Positions 1 through 7,990 are shown, counted from the first letter of the stretch. The stretch is 64,000 nt of DNA from Bacillus sp. SG-1 (GCF_000181495.1 NZ_ABCF01000001.1:1-64000); one strand, 5' to 3'. Program-made: numbers and translations. Notes: generated from the sequence alone by a model not told the origin.

Positions 1-13
1 TGGAGGGTTCGAT

Positions 14-436
14 ATGCCGACGCCAAGTATGGAGGATTATATAGAACAGATCTATTTATTGATCGATAATAAAGGATATGCCAGAGTTTCAGATATTGCT
101 GATGCACTGTCAGTCCATCCCTCCTCTGTAACAAAAATGGTCCAGAAATTAGATAAAGACGATTACCTGGTTTATGAAAAATACCGGGGACTCATATTGA
201 CTGCTAAAGGAAACAAAATTGGAAAGCGTCTTGTTTTCAGGCATGAGCTGCTGGAACAATTCCTGAATATAATCGGAGTGAAGGAAGAAAACATTTACGA
301 AGATGTTGAAGGGATCGAACATCATTTAAGCTGGGATTCCATCGACAGGATAGGCGACCTTGTCCAGTTGTTTGAAGAAAATGACGATCTCCTCAAAAGG
401 TTGAGGGAGATACAATTTAAAAATGAAAGCGAATGA
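14..436 (+). CDS. mntR: MntR manganese-responsive transcriptional regulator
   Basis: DtxR/MntR-family repressor that binds Mn(II) and shuts off manganese uptake genes. The 140 residues match the usual ~142. An N-terminal winged helix (about 1-70) is followed by a dimerisation/metal domain. The B. subtilis MntR metal ligands are at the same positions: Asp8, Glu11, His77, Glu99, Glu102, His103. The start is fixed by a GGAGG site at 2-6. A terminator follows directly. Identification is very secure; the target genes are not in the window. Confidence 0.97.
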   Translation: MPTPSMEDYIEQIYLLIDNKGYARVSDIADALSVHPSSVTKMVQKLDKDDYLVYEKYRGLILTAKGNKIGKRLVFRHELLEQFLNIIGVKEENIYEDVEGIEHHLSWDSIDRIGDLVQLFEENDDLLKRLREIQFKNESE

Positions 437-466
437 AAAAAGGACGATTCCGAATCGTCCTTTTTT
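437..466. terminator. Rho-independent terminator after mntR
   Basis: Perfect stem GGACGATT / AATCGTCC with a 3-nt loop, A-run before and T-run after. It can serve mntR and the convergent gene at 492-710. Confidence 0.92.
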
Positions 467-491
467 CGTTTTATTTAACATCATTATCAAT

Positions 492-710
492 TTAAAATAT
501 TTCAGGAAGCTCAGAAAAAGTGATGTCCCCATTATAGCTGTGTGCAAGCTGCGAGATGCCTTCTCCGTCATCTTCAACACTTACCCCTGATATAATTCCT
601 TCTTGAGCTTCCATTAAAGCTTTTTGATAAGAAATGATTCTGCCGGTTGACGTTTGAAAGCTGATAATCTGCCCGTTATGATTTCGTTGAATTCTCGTGA
701 TTTCTTCCAT
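492..710 (-). CDS. DUF3892-type small protein
   Basis: Short 72-residue protein beginning MEEITRIQRNHNG and containing the pattern 'GRIISYQKALMEAQEG', typical of DUF3892 proteins of unknown function in Bacillus. The ATG at 710 is preceded by AAAGGGGGAAGCAAA on the minus strand; an upstream in-frame extension lacks a site and is excluded. No signal or membrane segment. It converges on mntR and stands alone. Confidence 0.8.
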   Translation of the reverse strand: MEEITRIQRNHNGQIISFQTSTGRIISYQKALMEAQEGIISGVSVEDDGEGISQLAHSYNGDITFSELPEIF

Positions 711-886
711 TTTGCTTCCCCCTTTACAATTATTCTCACGCCTAGTATGGTCAAAAAAAGCTGTCTTTAAAAACGGAACTGAGAATATCATTAATAATAT
801 GGCCTCTGAAAGCAGGATTTTTATATATAGATGAGAAAAGGTACTATAGAAGTTATTACATAACATTCAGCAGAGAAGGTGACCTA

Positions 887-1588
887 ATGAAAAACAAGGA
901 ATGGCATGAAAGTGCCAAGGAGCGCTGGGATCATAATGCGAGCAACTGGCATAGCAAGAGTGTCAGTATGTGGACCGAAGGAAGCAGGAAAGATATCGTA
1001 CCATTCATGGTGAGGAATATACCCAAGGGAAGCTCAATTGCAGACTTAGGCTGCGGTGATGGATTTGGATCCTATTTATTGCATCAAGAGGGTTATGATG
1101 TCACAGGGATGGATTTGTCTGAAAAAATGGTGGAAATTGCAAAAAAGCAAGAGAAAGAGGGGTTGAGTTTTGCTCAAGGAGACCTTACCAATCCTCCATT
1201 TGAAAAAGAACAATTTGATGCGGTTATGATGATTAATTCATTGGAATGGACGGAAGACCCTTTCCATGCTTTGAAGCAGGCAACGCAAATTGTCAAGCAG
1301 GATGGAAGATTATGTATAGGGATTCTGGGGCCGACTGCACATCCCCGGCAAAATTCTTTCCCAAGGCTATATGGCGAAGGTGTGATTTGCAATACGATGA
1401 TGCCGTGGGAACTTGAGCACTTAGCCCTTACTTATGGATTGGAGAAAGAGGACGAGACATGGGTATACAAAAAAGGGGTATCTGAAAGACTCGCAAATGA
1501 CTTGTCCCATGAACTGAAACAGGCTTTGACATTCATGACGCTGTTCATGTTCAGGAAAACCGAGGATGATTTGGAGGGGGAAAAATGA
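887..1588 (+). CDS. Class I SAM-dependent methyltransferase
   Basis: A 233-residue Methyltransf_11/25-type enzyme. SAM motif I is ADLGCGDGFG (about 52-61), the acidic strand-2 residue lies in TGMDLSEKM, and a later motif reads FDAVMMINSLEW. Length and start resemble B. subtilis YodH, which I recall only from memory, so no symbol is given. The substrate is unknown. It overlaps the next gene by ATGA, implying translational coupling with the AIM24 protein. Start supported by GAAGGTGACC just upstream. Confidence 0.85.
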   Translation: MKNKEWHESAKERWDHNASNWHSKSVSMWTEGSRKDIVPFMVRNIPKGSSIADLGCGDGFGSYLLHQEGYDVTGMDLSEKMVEIAKKQEKEGLSFAQGDLTNPPFEKEQFDAVMMINSLEWTEDPFHALKQATQIVKQDGRLCIGILGPTAHPRQNSFPRLYGEGVICNTMMPWELEHLALTYGLEKEDETWVYKKGVSERLANDLSHELKQALTFMTLFMFRKTEDDLEGEK

Positions 1589-2280
1589 ATCAGCGATTTT
1601 CAATTGATGACTTCATCAAACAAACCCAGCAGGAAGACAAAGGGGAAGGGTTATTTGAACTCGAGACCCAAAGGGTGCTGGAAGTAAATCTCGATGGAGA
1701 AGTATGGACCAAAATGGGAGCCATGATATCATACCGGGGAGCCATCAAGTTTGAGCGGGAAGGTGTACTGGAGCACGGTTTGGGCAAGTTATTCAAGAAA
1801 GCCCTCACCGGTGAAGGCACTTCCTTAATGAAAGCGAATGGTCAAGGGAAGCTGTACCTTGCTGATCAAGGAAAGAAAATTTCAATCCTTAACCTCAATA
1901 ATGATGCAATCTATGTTAACGGAAATGACTTGCTGGCCTTTCAACCGGGATTGAAGTGGGATATCAAGTTAATGAGAAGGGTTGCTGGGATGATGTCAGG
2001 AGGGTTATTCAATGTCCGTATTGAAGGGACTGGCATGGTTGCCATCACTTCGCATTATGAACCATTGACCCTAATAGTGAAACCGGGAAATCCAGTATAC
2101 ACCGACCCGAATGCCACTGTGGCGTGGTCTGGAAATCTTCAGCCGGACTTTGTCACAGATGTGTCCTTGAAAACTTTCTTTGGAAGAGGAAGCGGGGAAT
2201 CCATACAAATGAAATTTGAAGGAGAAGGGTTCGTCGTAGTGCAGCCGTTTGAGGAAGTTTATATGGAACAACAATCTTAA
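1585..2280 (+). CDS. AIM24 family protein
   Basis: A 231-residue beta-rich protein of the AIM24/TIGR00266 family. It shows the glycine-rich repeats typical of the fold (LKANGQGKLYLADQGK; NVRIEGTGMVAITSHYEPL) and ends in a short conserved tail FEEVYMEQQS. The biochemical role is not established. It starts inside the methyltransferase stop codon. The 3' end matters: the accessory island begins right after it, and a decayed second copy of codons for GEGFVV..FEEVY..EQQS lies at 7841-7909. Confidence 0.85.
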   Translation: MNQRFSIDDFIKQTQQEDKGEGLFELETQRVLEVNLDGEVWTKMGAMISYRGAIKFEREGVLEHGLGKLFKKALTGEGTSLMKANGQGKLYLADQGKKISILNLNNDAIYVNGNDLLAFQPGLKWDIKLMRRVAGMMSGGLFNVRIEGTGMVAITSHYEPLTLIVKPGNPVYTDPNATVAWSGNLQPDFVTDVSLKTFFGRGSGESIQMKFEGEGFVVVQPFEEVYMEQQS

Positions 2281-2281
2281 T
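2266..2281 (+). repeat. Left direct repeat of the island (att-like)
   Basis: GAACAACAATCTTAAT spans the AIM24 stop codon and matches 7895-7910 at 15 of 16 positions. Similarity extends upstream over the last ~20 codons with two indels. Confidence 0.65.
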
Positions 2282-2295
2282 AACCAAAAGGTCAG

Positions 2296-2341
2296 AATAG
2301 CTCTTATATCAACAACTTAAGAGCTATTTCGCCCTTTTTTT
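2296..2341 (+). terminator. Terminator after the AIM24 gene
   Basis: Stem AATAGCTCTTA / TAAGAGCTATT followed by a run of seven T. It lies just inside the left edge of the island, so it may have come with the inserted DNA. Confidence 0.8.
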
Positions 2342-2455
2342 GTTGTATGGTATTTTATCAAAGGTATATGCAGCAACAAATTAAAAATTGTAAAAATAGA
2401 GGAAAAATGGAGATTTTTGTAGAATTAATAAAAGAAAATTTAAGTGGGAGGAAAA

Positions 2456-3016
2456 ATGGTGGATCAAGAAAAAACAAAAGAATTGGAAGCTGAAAATATT
2501 TGGTTAGAATTAGATTTTTTTAATACTGAGGACTATCTTTTATTAGAAGAAAAGTTGAAGGGTGATAAACGAGTAAGAGGGATATTCGTAAATACATCTG
2601 CCATTATTCACAGTAAAGACCTAAAATCCTTTTTAAACGAATTCCCTTTCAAGCCAGACATTATACAATCATTAGGTGAGGCAAATTTAAACGACGACTT
2701 AATGAGCATTTCATCAATCCAAGATATATTGAACTCACAAGAATTTACACGAGATTTTTTGGACAACTCTACTTGTGAAAAGATGGCTCAGTCGATAAGA
2801 GCATATTGTATTGATTTAGTAAATAATTTACCAGTTGAAGAAATTGCTACATTTGATATGAATATTGCTGACTCTCTTGTTGAAAAAGAAGCGGAGCTAA
2901 GATTGTTACCTCTTTACTTAGAATATAGAAAGTCTTTAAAAGAAAAATATCTTGAAAAAGATAATAAACTTCAAGAAAAGATAAATAAAATAGAAAAGTT
3001 AGCTGAGGGTATCTGA
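2456..3016 (+). CDS. Uncharacterised island protein, first gene of a pair
   Basis: A 186-residue acidic protein I do not recognise. The start is the ATG at 2456, because the upstream in-frame GTG at 2444 lies in the ribosome binding site GTGGGAGG. The N-terminal half looks alpha/beta (WLELDFFNTEDYLLLEEKL; RVRGIFVNTSAII); the C-terminal ~45 residues are a Lys/Glu-rich predicted coiled coil ending DNKLQEKINKIEKLAEGI. No membrane segment. The stop codon abuts the start of the next gene, so the two are probably made together. A defence role is inferred only from position. Confidence 0.75.
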   Translation: MVDQEKTKELEAENIWLELDFFNTEDYLLLEEKLKGDKRVRGIFVNTSAIIHSKDLKSFLNEFPFKPDIIQSLGEANLNDDLMSISSIQDILNSQEFTRDFLDNSTCEKMAQSIRAYCIDLVNNLPVEEIATFDMNIADSLVEKEAELRLLPLYLEYRKSLKEKYLEKDNKLQEKINKIEKLAEGI

Positions 3017-3391
3017 ATGGAGACCGACTTAGAAAGAATTTTATATTCATATAGACCTGAGAAAATAGAAATAGATCTGAGTCTTTATTATAAATTCGGT
3101 TTGGAAGAGGTTTTTATTTACTCAATGATGGTCGATTTCTACGAGTTTCAAATTGAAAATAAATTAATAGAAGCGGGGGAAGAAGGTTATTTGGCAATTG
3201 AGCATATAAGCCTTTTATCAAATATTGATATAACACGAATACACAACATTATAACCGAATTAGATAATAGTAAGTTAATTCGTATTAACTTTGATACTTT
3301 ATTATTACAGATATTCTTTCAACCTTTAAAAACTCCAGTTGGAGAACCAACCAATATTGTAGAATTTTCAACGTTTTCTAAAAAGAAGTAG
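3017..3391 (+). CDS. Uncharacterised winged-helix-like island protein
   Basis: A 124-residue protein whose ATG follows the upstream TGA with no gap. The centre (about 35-95) reads like a winged helix: EVFIYSMMVDFYEFQ, then HISLLSNIDITRIHNIITEL and a wing-like SKLIRINFDTLLLQIFF. This resembles DnaD/replication-type wHTH domains in outline only; I cannot assign a family. It likely partners the 186-residue protein before it. A terminator at 3457-3482 closes the unit. Confidence 0.7.
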   Translation: METDLERILYSYRPEKIEIDLSLYYKFGLEEVFIYSMMVDFYEFQIENKLIEAGEEGYLAIEHISLLSNIDITRIHNIITELDNSKLIRINFDTLLLQIFFQPLKTPVGEPTNIVEFSTFSKKK

Positions 3392-3456
3392 AGTGAACCA
3401 AAAAAACAGTTTTTAAATAAAATGAAAAAATTTGAATATATGGTAAACTTATTTCG

Positions 3457-3482
3457 AGCCTCTTTTTTGTAAGGGGCTTTTT
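3457..3482 (+). terminator. Terminator after the two-gene island operon
   Basis: Stem AGCCTC / GGGGCT with one G-T pair, followed by T-rich sequence. Confidence 0.55.
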
Positions 3483-3515
3483 ATGGTAAAGAAAATTAAA
3501 GATAGGAGATTTTGA

Positions 3516-4697
3516 ATGCCAGAGTTATCAGAATTGGACTTCCATGGATTAGATGAATTATCTATAGATGATAAAAAGAACCTTCTTCAAGAAGAATACG
3601 ATATGTACCAAGTAAACAGTTCTATACGATATGAATTTGATAATTTAAATGAAGATGCTATGAATGAGTTTTTAGAGTCAGTTTTCAATGCCAAAGCAGT
3701 CATGGAGGTTACACAAGGTGGAGAATATCCCGCCAAATTGGTTGCTTCAATCAATGACCATTCAAACCTAGAAGAGGAGGAATTTTTCCACCTACTCAGG
3801 GTTCTTTATCTAAATGATTATATAGAGTATTTCAAAGATAAAGAATTTGACTTAAGTGAAGAGTCTAAAGATGTTATCTATGAAGATGCAAATGCAGTCG
3901 ATACTACATTTAAGACAAGGTATAATTTACATCGCTTATTTAGAAATGATAAGGAATTATTTAACGAAGAGTATTTTTCGGGACATGAGTCTATAAACTC
4001 TGAAGAAAGAATGTATTATAAATTTTTAAATTATGGAACAATTATTGATCAAATTTGTTCCTATGGTACTTTAATTAGACTTTCAAATAAAGGAATGCAT
4101 TACTTACATTTTGTTACCAATAAAAGAAGTGTGGATCTAATGCATAAACATGAAAAAACATTAAAAGAAATTAATACAGCAAAGGAAGAGCAGGCAAACC
4201 TCTTAGGCACTTTTCATGAACATAAAGCTGAACAAGAATCGAGTATAGGAGTTATAAAGGATTTAATTAATAAACATAGTAATAAAATTAAAGATTTTTA
4301 TAAGGATATTACAACCATTCTTTCTTTAATGTTAGCTGCATTTGCACTTATTGGAGTAAATATCAGTGCAATCCCGAAAATAGAAAGTAATTTCACTGCA
4401 AATCTTTTAGCTATGAACTTATCACTAATTTTATGTATGTTGGTATTATTCTATATTTTAAGAGTTATTGTCTACGATTCCCAAATTAATAGCAAACATT
4501 TTTATCTTATTCTTGGGATTACAATTAGTGGAATTGTAGGAGTGTTTATCTTTTTAGGATTTAACCATGAAAGTAAAATTGAAGTGATAGAAAAGAAGTA
4601 CCAAAATATGCTAGAAAAGAATACACAGGATAATCAACAAGATATTTTAGAATTAAAAAAACAAATTGAAGAATTAGAAAATCAAGTGAATGAATAA
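3516..4697 (+). CDS. Uncharacterised coiled-coil membrane protein of the island
   Basis: A 393-residue protein with an acidic soluble N-terminal domain (about 1-205), a coiled coil (208-260), three hydrophobic segments (about 264-284, 295-318, 328-348) and a second Glu/Lys-rich coiled coil to the end. The start has AGATAGGAG 7 nt before it. No catalytic motif is visible. The layout of a soluble sensor-like domain, coiled coil and C-terminal membrane helices resembles membrane effectors of defence systems, but that is inference; no family is recognised. Flanked by terminators, so it is probably transcribed alone. Confidence 0.75.
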   Translation: MPELSELDFHGLDELSIDDKKNLLQEEYDMYQVNSSIRYEFDNLNEDAMNEFLESVFNAKAVMEVTQGGEYPAKLVASINDHSNLEEEEFFHLLRVLYLNDYIEYFKDKEFDLSEESKDVIYEDANAVDTTFKTRYNLHRLFRNDKELFNEEYFSGHESINSEERMYYKFLNYGTIIDQICSYGTLIRLSNKGMHYLHFVTNKRSVDLMHKHEKTLKEINTAKEEQANLLGTFHEHKAEQESSIGVIKDLINKHSNKIKDFYKDITTILSLMLAAFALIGVNISAIPKIESNFTANLLAMNLSLILCMLVLFYILRVIVYDSQINSKHFYLILGITISGIVGVFIFLGFNHESKIEVIEKKYQNMLEKNTQDNQQDILELKKQIEELENQVNE

Positions 4698-4699
4698 TT

Positions 4700-4739
4700 A
4701 AAACACCCCCTTCCTTGGTTGCTGGAAGGGGGTGTTTTA
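4700..4739. terminator. Bidirectional terminator in the island
   Basis: Strong GC stem: AAACACCCCCTTCC pairs with GGAAGGGGGTGTTT across a short loop, with A and T runs on either side. It separates convergent genes 3516-4697 and 4743-5705. Confidence 0.92.
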
Positions 4740-4742
4740 ATA

Positions 4743-5705
4743 TTATTTAATGTCATTTCTTGAAGTGTGATGGTGCTTATGATTAGGTTTTCGGTTACCT
4801 TTTCGAATCCTATTTCTTTTGTTGATTTCAACACGATAATCTTTAACTCTTTGCATTCCTAAATGAATTGTCTCTTGTTCCATTTCATTTAATGCTTCTA
4901 CAATAAAATCGAAAAGTAAAATCACTTTTAATGAACTTGTTTGAGTTCCAAAATTAGTATCCCCGCCATGTAATATTGCATGTCTACTAATTTCTGATTT
5001 TACTTTCTTCCCATGATGGAAACCAACTAGCACTTTAGTTGAATAATAATTGTGTATCTCTTCTTCAAAGTGGAATCCGCCGGTAAAACCTTCCTTAATA
5101 AGTAAGGTTTCATACAGAATTTCTTGTATTTTCCCATTCACTTTTCCTTTAATTCCAAAAGCGTCAACTATAATCCCTTCGAATTGAGAAAGAATAGAAG
5201 GTACTACTAATTCATACATTCCTAAATTGTGAGCTTTTACTGCATTGCGGAGCAAAGGGAGTCTTTTCTCTAAGAATTTGTATTTTTCCCATCTCTTTTC
5301 AATGTCTTGAATTAAACTGGGTTGATAATATTTACATATAAATTCATCTATATACTCATTCACCGCATCTTTTCCGTTAGCTTTATAAGCTCGGGCAATT
5401 TCTCTCATAAGTCTAATGTCTAACTCGTGATGAGGTGGGTATCCTAAATCAACGATAGCAGCTTTGAATACCTTTAAGTCTTCTTCAGTTTCTTGTATAC
5501 CTTGTGCAAGTTTCAGCATCATAGCAGGAATATCAGAATTAGCGATTGTTGTTCTGATACTACGAGAAACCTGATTAATTGCATTTACAGCTTGTTGGAG
5601 TGAAGGCTGTAGGGTTCTTCTAAATTCTAAAGCAATTTTAGCAGCTTGTTGGACTTGTGAAATAGCAGCTTCTGACATTCCAATTAAATTTTTGTAATTA
5701 TTCAA
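4743..5705 (-). CDS. HEPN-like protein, putative RNase of an uncharacterised cluster
   Basis: A 320-residue protein. Around 150-185 it reads LVVPSILSQFEGIIVDAFG, and at 240-247 it has SRHAILHG, an Arg241-x4-His246 motif of the HEPN ribonuclease type, followed by a hydrophobic helix (SSLKVILLFDFIVEAL). The first ~80 residues are helical and Gln/Ala-rich; the tail is strongly basic (KRNRIRKGNRKPNHKHHHT). HEPN domains are common toxins and effectors in phage-defence loci; assignment here rests on the motif and context. AAAGGAG lies 12 nt before the ATG. It is the last gene of a leftward cluster. Confidence 0.65.
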   Translation of the reverse strand: MNNYKNLIGMSEAAISQVQQAAKIALEFRRTLQPSLQQAVNAINQVSRSIRTTIANSDIPAMMLKLAQGIQETEEDLKVFKAAIVDLGYPPHHELDIRLMREIARAYKANGKDAVNEYIDEFICKYYQPSLIQDIEKRWEKYKFLEKRLPLLRNAVKAHNLGMYELVVPSILSQFEGIIVDAFGIKGKVNGKIQEILYETLLIKEGFTGGFHFEEEIHNYYSTKVLVGFHHGKKVKSEISRHAILHGGDTNFGTQTSSLKVILLFDFIVEALNEMEQETIHLGMQRVKDYRVEINKRNRIRKGNRKPNHKHHHTSRNDIK

Positions 5706-5747
5706 ACTACCTACTCCTTTAGATGTTTACGGATAGTAATGGAAAGA

Positions 5748-6008
5748 TTAAAATGGCAACCATCCATCAGGTTGTTTTTCATTAATACTTTGCTTTACTA
5801 AATCGGTGATCTCATTTTCGCCATAATAGACTATTTCCAGTATCTTCATAGGTCGATAACCAGTAAGTTGCTTAATCATCTTTATAGCTACTTTACTTGC
5901 TTCATTGTGAAGTCGATTTCTAAACTTTCCAGCAGAAACCCTAAATGATCCAGCTTGCGAAACTATAGAACCTCCTATATCAACTTTAATACCTCCATTA
6001 ATGTCCAT
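5748..6008 (-). CDS. Small uncharacterised protein upstream of the HEPN-like gene
   Basis: An 86-residue protein starting at an ATG with AGAGGG just before it. The N-terminus is Gly/Ile-rich (MDINGGIKVDIGGSIVSQAG), then a basic helix-like part and an acidic C-terminus. Only 42 nt separate it from the HEPN-like gene, so co-transcription is likely. Its 'GG..(V/I)' opening faintly echoes the 60-residue product next to it. Function unknown. Confidence 0.6.
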   Translation of the reverse strand: MDINGGIKVDIGGSIVSQAGSFRVSAGKFRNRLHNEASKVAIKMIKQLTGYRPMKILEIVYYGENEITDLVKQSINEKQPDGWLPF

Positions 6009-6087
6009 TTATCCCTCTAATTCATCATATACTACTTGAATACTTTTTTAACTTAGAGCACCAACAGTACGAATGTTTTTATAACCA

Positions 6088-6270
6088 TTAACATTTAATT
6101 TTAACAAGACATTTATTATGATTAATATCTTCAATGATGTCCTTTAGTTCTTCAACCGTATCACGTGTGACATCAAAATTTGTAGTGATACATTTCCTCA
6201 AGCTGTGATAAGTGTTTCCTTGTATTACTATAGATAAGCTAGTTAATGATACATCTCCTCCTGAATTCAT
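6088..6270 (-). CDS. Very small uncharacterised protein, cluster lead gene
   Basis: A 60-residue reading frame starting MNSGGDVSLTSLSIVIQG. No Shine-Dalgarno lies before this ATG; a GGAGGAG occurs just inside the frame but no suitable in-frame start follows, so the start is uncertain. It opens the leftward cluster and diverges from the CBASS operon. A similar Gly-rich opening in the next gene argues mildly that it is real. Confidence 0.42.
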   Translation of the reverse strand: MNSGGDVSLTSLSIVIQGNTYHSLRKCITTNFDVTRDTVEELKDIIEDINHNKCLVKIKC

Positions 6271-6389
6271 TTACTTAATTTTACAATTTCGCAGATGGAT
6301 TATCAAAAAAATTTAATTGATATCATTATTACACACCTGGAACTAAGAAGAATAAGTGGTAAAATTAGGTGAAGGGGGAGGTTGGAAGT

Positions 6390-7247
6390 ATGAAATTTGA
6401 AAACTTACTAGAGAGCTTACGGGTAGATAACAGTGAAATTATATCTTTTAGATATCATAAAATAGTAAGAACAATTAACCAATATTATTGGAGAATAAAT
6501 TCTGACAGCAAAAACTGTAGGTATGTTGGTTCCTATGGGAGAGGAACTGCAATAAAAAATCTTTCAGATATTGATATGTTAGTTATATTACCAAAAACTC
6601 TTTTTACAAGATTTTCTGATTATAAGTTTAATGGTCAATCCTCCTTATTACAAAATGTAAAAAAAGCTTTAAATCTTACTTATGCTAGAACGAGTACTAA
6701 GGCAGATGGTCAAGTAGTTGTAGTAGAATTTTCAGATGGAACAAAATTTGAAGTGGTTCCTGCATTTAAGGAAGGTGAATTGTTTTTTTACCCAGATTCA
6801 AACCAAAATGGTAGCTGGAAGAAATGCAACCCTATAAAAGAGGTTGAAGCAATAAATCTAATAAATAAATTTTCCGATGGTCGACTAAAAAAAATTACTA
6901 AGTTAACACGTGCTTGGAAAAAAGCCAACGATGTAGATATTTCGGGTATATTAATTGACTGTCTTGCAATGGAATTCATATTAGAAAAGGATGGGAAGTA
7001 CCCTACAATAGAAATTCTCTTTGGAGAGTTTTTACTATATTTAGCCAAACAGAGAGAGAAAGAAAATTGGTGGATTCTTGGTAGTAACGATATAATAAAC
7101 AGGAATGGTATGTTGTTTGAAGAGAAGGCTTTAAAAGGTGTTGACAGCTTATTAAGTGGGGTAAATTTAAAGCTGAAAGGGCTAACCTTATCTGCTGATG
7201 AACATTGGAAAAATTTATTCGGCAAATTCGTAAATGGGGTTATGTGA
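6390..7247 (+). CDS. CD-NTase (SMODS nucleotidyltransferase) of a CBASS system
   Basis: A 285-residue cGAS/DncV-like nucleotidyltransferase that should make a cyclic oligonucleotide second messenger on phage infection. The active site is plain: Gly47-Ser48 in VGSYGRGTAIKNLSDIDML with Asp60 and Asp62, and a third acidic residue, Glu121, in KFEVVPAF. A helical C-terminal half follows. The ATG at 6390 is preceded by GGGGGAGG; the in-frame GTG upstream is rejected. The stop overlaps the effector start (ATGTGATG). No Cap2/Cap3 E1/JAB genes are present, which makes it a minimal type I system. Nucleotide product unknown. Confidence 0.88.
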   Translation: MKFENLLESLRVDNSEIISFRYHKIVRTINQYYWRINSDSKNCRYVGSYGRGTAIKNLSDIDMLVILPKTLFTRFSDYKFNGQSSLLQNVKKALNLTYARTSTKADGQVVVVEFSDGTKFEVVPAFKEGELFFYPDSNQNGSWKKCNPIKEVEAINLINKFSDGRLKKITKLTRAWKKANDVDISGILIDCLAMEFILEKDGKYPTIEILFGEFLLYLAKQREKENWWILGSNDIINRNGMLFEEKALKGVDSLLSGVNLKLKGLTLSADEHWKNLFGKFVNGVM

Positions 7248-7834
7248 TGAAATATAATTATAGAAATCTACTAGAGGTTTATGCCAAAGTAGTTTATACA
7301 CATAAAACGCATGAAAAGGCAGTGGAAAGACTAGAGAATAGAATTAGAGTACTAAAAATCCTGCAAATAGTGTTACTCTCTTTAACTTCAGTAGGTGTGT
7401 TATCAACCATTACTGATATTCTCAAGCCTTTTATAGACAACAATATAATTATACTGACATCGTTAAATGTCTTAGTATTATTAACCGCTTTTACTGCTAC
7501 AGGATTATCTATATACGATCTTTCATCCTCAGATAAAGAAGACGTATTAAAGCACAAAACCACAGCAATAAAATTACTTTTTCTAAGGGAAAAGTATATA
7601 GCACTCTTATCGGATTATAGAGATAAACTGATTAACAATCAAGAATTAGTTAATAGGAGAGACACCCTGAATGAAAAAATTAATGGTGTATACTCAGAAG
7701 CTCCGCAAACACATCACAAAGATTTCGTAGCAGCAAGGAAAGCCTTAAAAATCAATGAGGAATTCACTTTTAACGAAGGAGAAGTCGAAAAGTTTCTTCC
7801 TGTATATATGCGAGACAACTATAAAGATGCCTAA
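7247..7834 (+). CDS. SLATT-type 2TM effector of CBASS
   Basis: A 195-residue membrane protein with two hydrophobic helices (about 37-57 and 67-90), a cytoplasmic N-terminal helix and a C-terminal helical part with KLLFLREKYIALLSDYRDKL, the pattern of SLATT (SMODS- and SLOG-associated 2TM) effectors. Such proteins are thought to open pores and kill the infected cell when bound by the nucleotide made by the paired CD-NTase. It starts within the stop codon of that enzyme (TGATG), so it is coupled to it. The SLATT subfamily (probably SLATT_5) is uncertain. The decayed AIM24 end begins 6 nt after its stop. Confidence 0.85.
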   Translation: MKYNYRNLLEVYAKVVYTHKTHEKAVERLENRIRVLKILQIVLLSLTSVGVLSTITDILKPFIDNNIIILTSLNVLVLLTAFTATGLSIYDLSSSDKEDVLKHKTTAIKLLFLREKYIALLSDYRDKLINNQELVNRRDTLNEKINGVYSEAPQTHHKDFVAARKALKINEEFTFNEGEVEKFLPVYMRDNYKDA

Positions 7835-7840
7835 ATAAGA

Positions 7841-7909
7841 GGAGAGGGACTTTGTTGTACTATCATGCACACCTTTGAAGAAGTGTATTACAGTGAACAA
7901 CAGTCTTAA
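7841..7909 (+). pseudogene. Decayed second copy of the AIM24 gene 3' end
   Basis: Compare with 2221-2280. The copy reads GGAGAGGGA, an extra base, FVV(L), about five extra bases, then FEEVYYSEQQS and a stop, against GEGFVVV..FEEVYMEQQS in the intact gene. Matches are mainly conserved amino acids with third-position changes, so this is a diverged relic, not a recent duplicate. It marks the right border of the island. Confidence 0.8.
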
Positions 7910-7990
7910 TTAATTCTGTGAAAAATAACCAGTTTCTTTTTGCTGAACACTGGATAATTTAATTGTACACCAAGATTCCTCTCCCAGAGT

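Larger units (their letters stand above)
2281..7840. mobile_element. Accessory defence island inserted at the AIM24 gene 3' end
   Basis: About 5.6 kb that is plainly richer in A/T than the flanks and contains eight genes absent from the B. subtilis-like backbone, including a CBASS pair. The left edge is the AIM24 stop codon; the right edge is a degraded copy of that gene's 3' end. The 16-nt sequence GAACAACAATCTTAAT (2266-2281) recurs with one mismatch at 7895-7910, like attachment sites. No integrase, transposase or phage gene is present, so the insertion mechanism is inferred, not seen. Confidence 0.75.

Noticed and set aside
2281..7840. Prophage or ICE remnant
   Set aside because: No integrase, capsid, terminase, relaxase or transposase fragment is visible; cargo is limited to defence-like genes.
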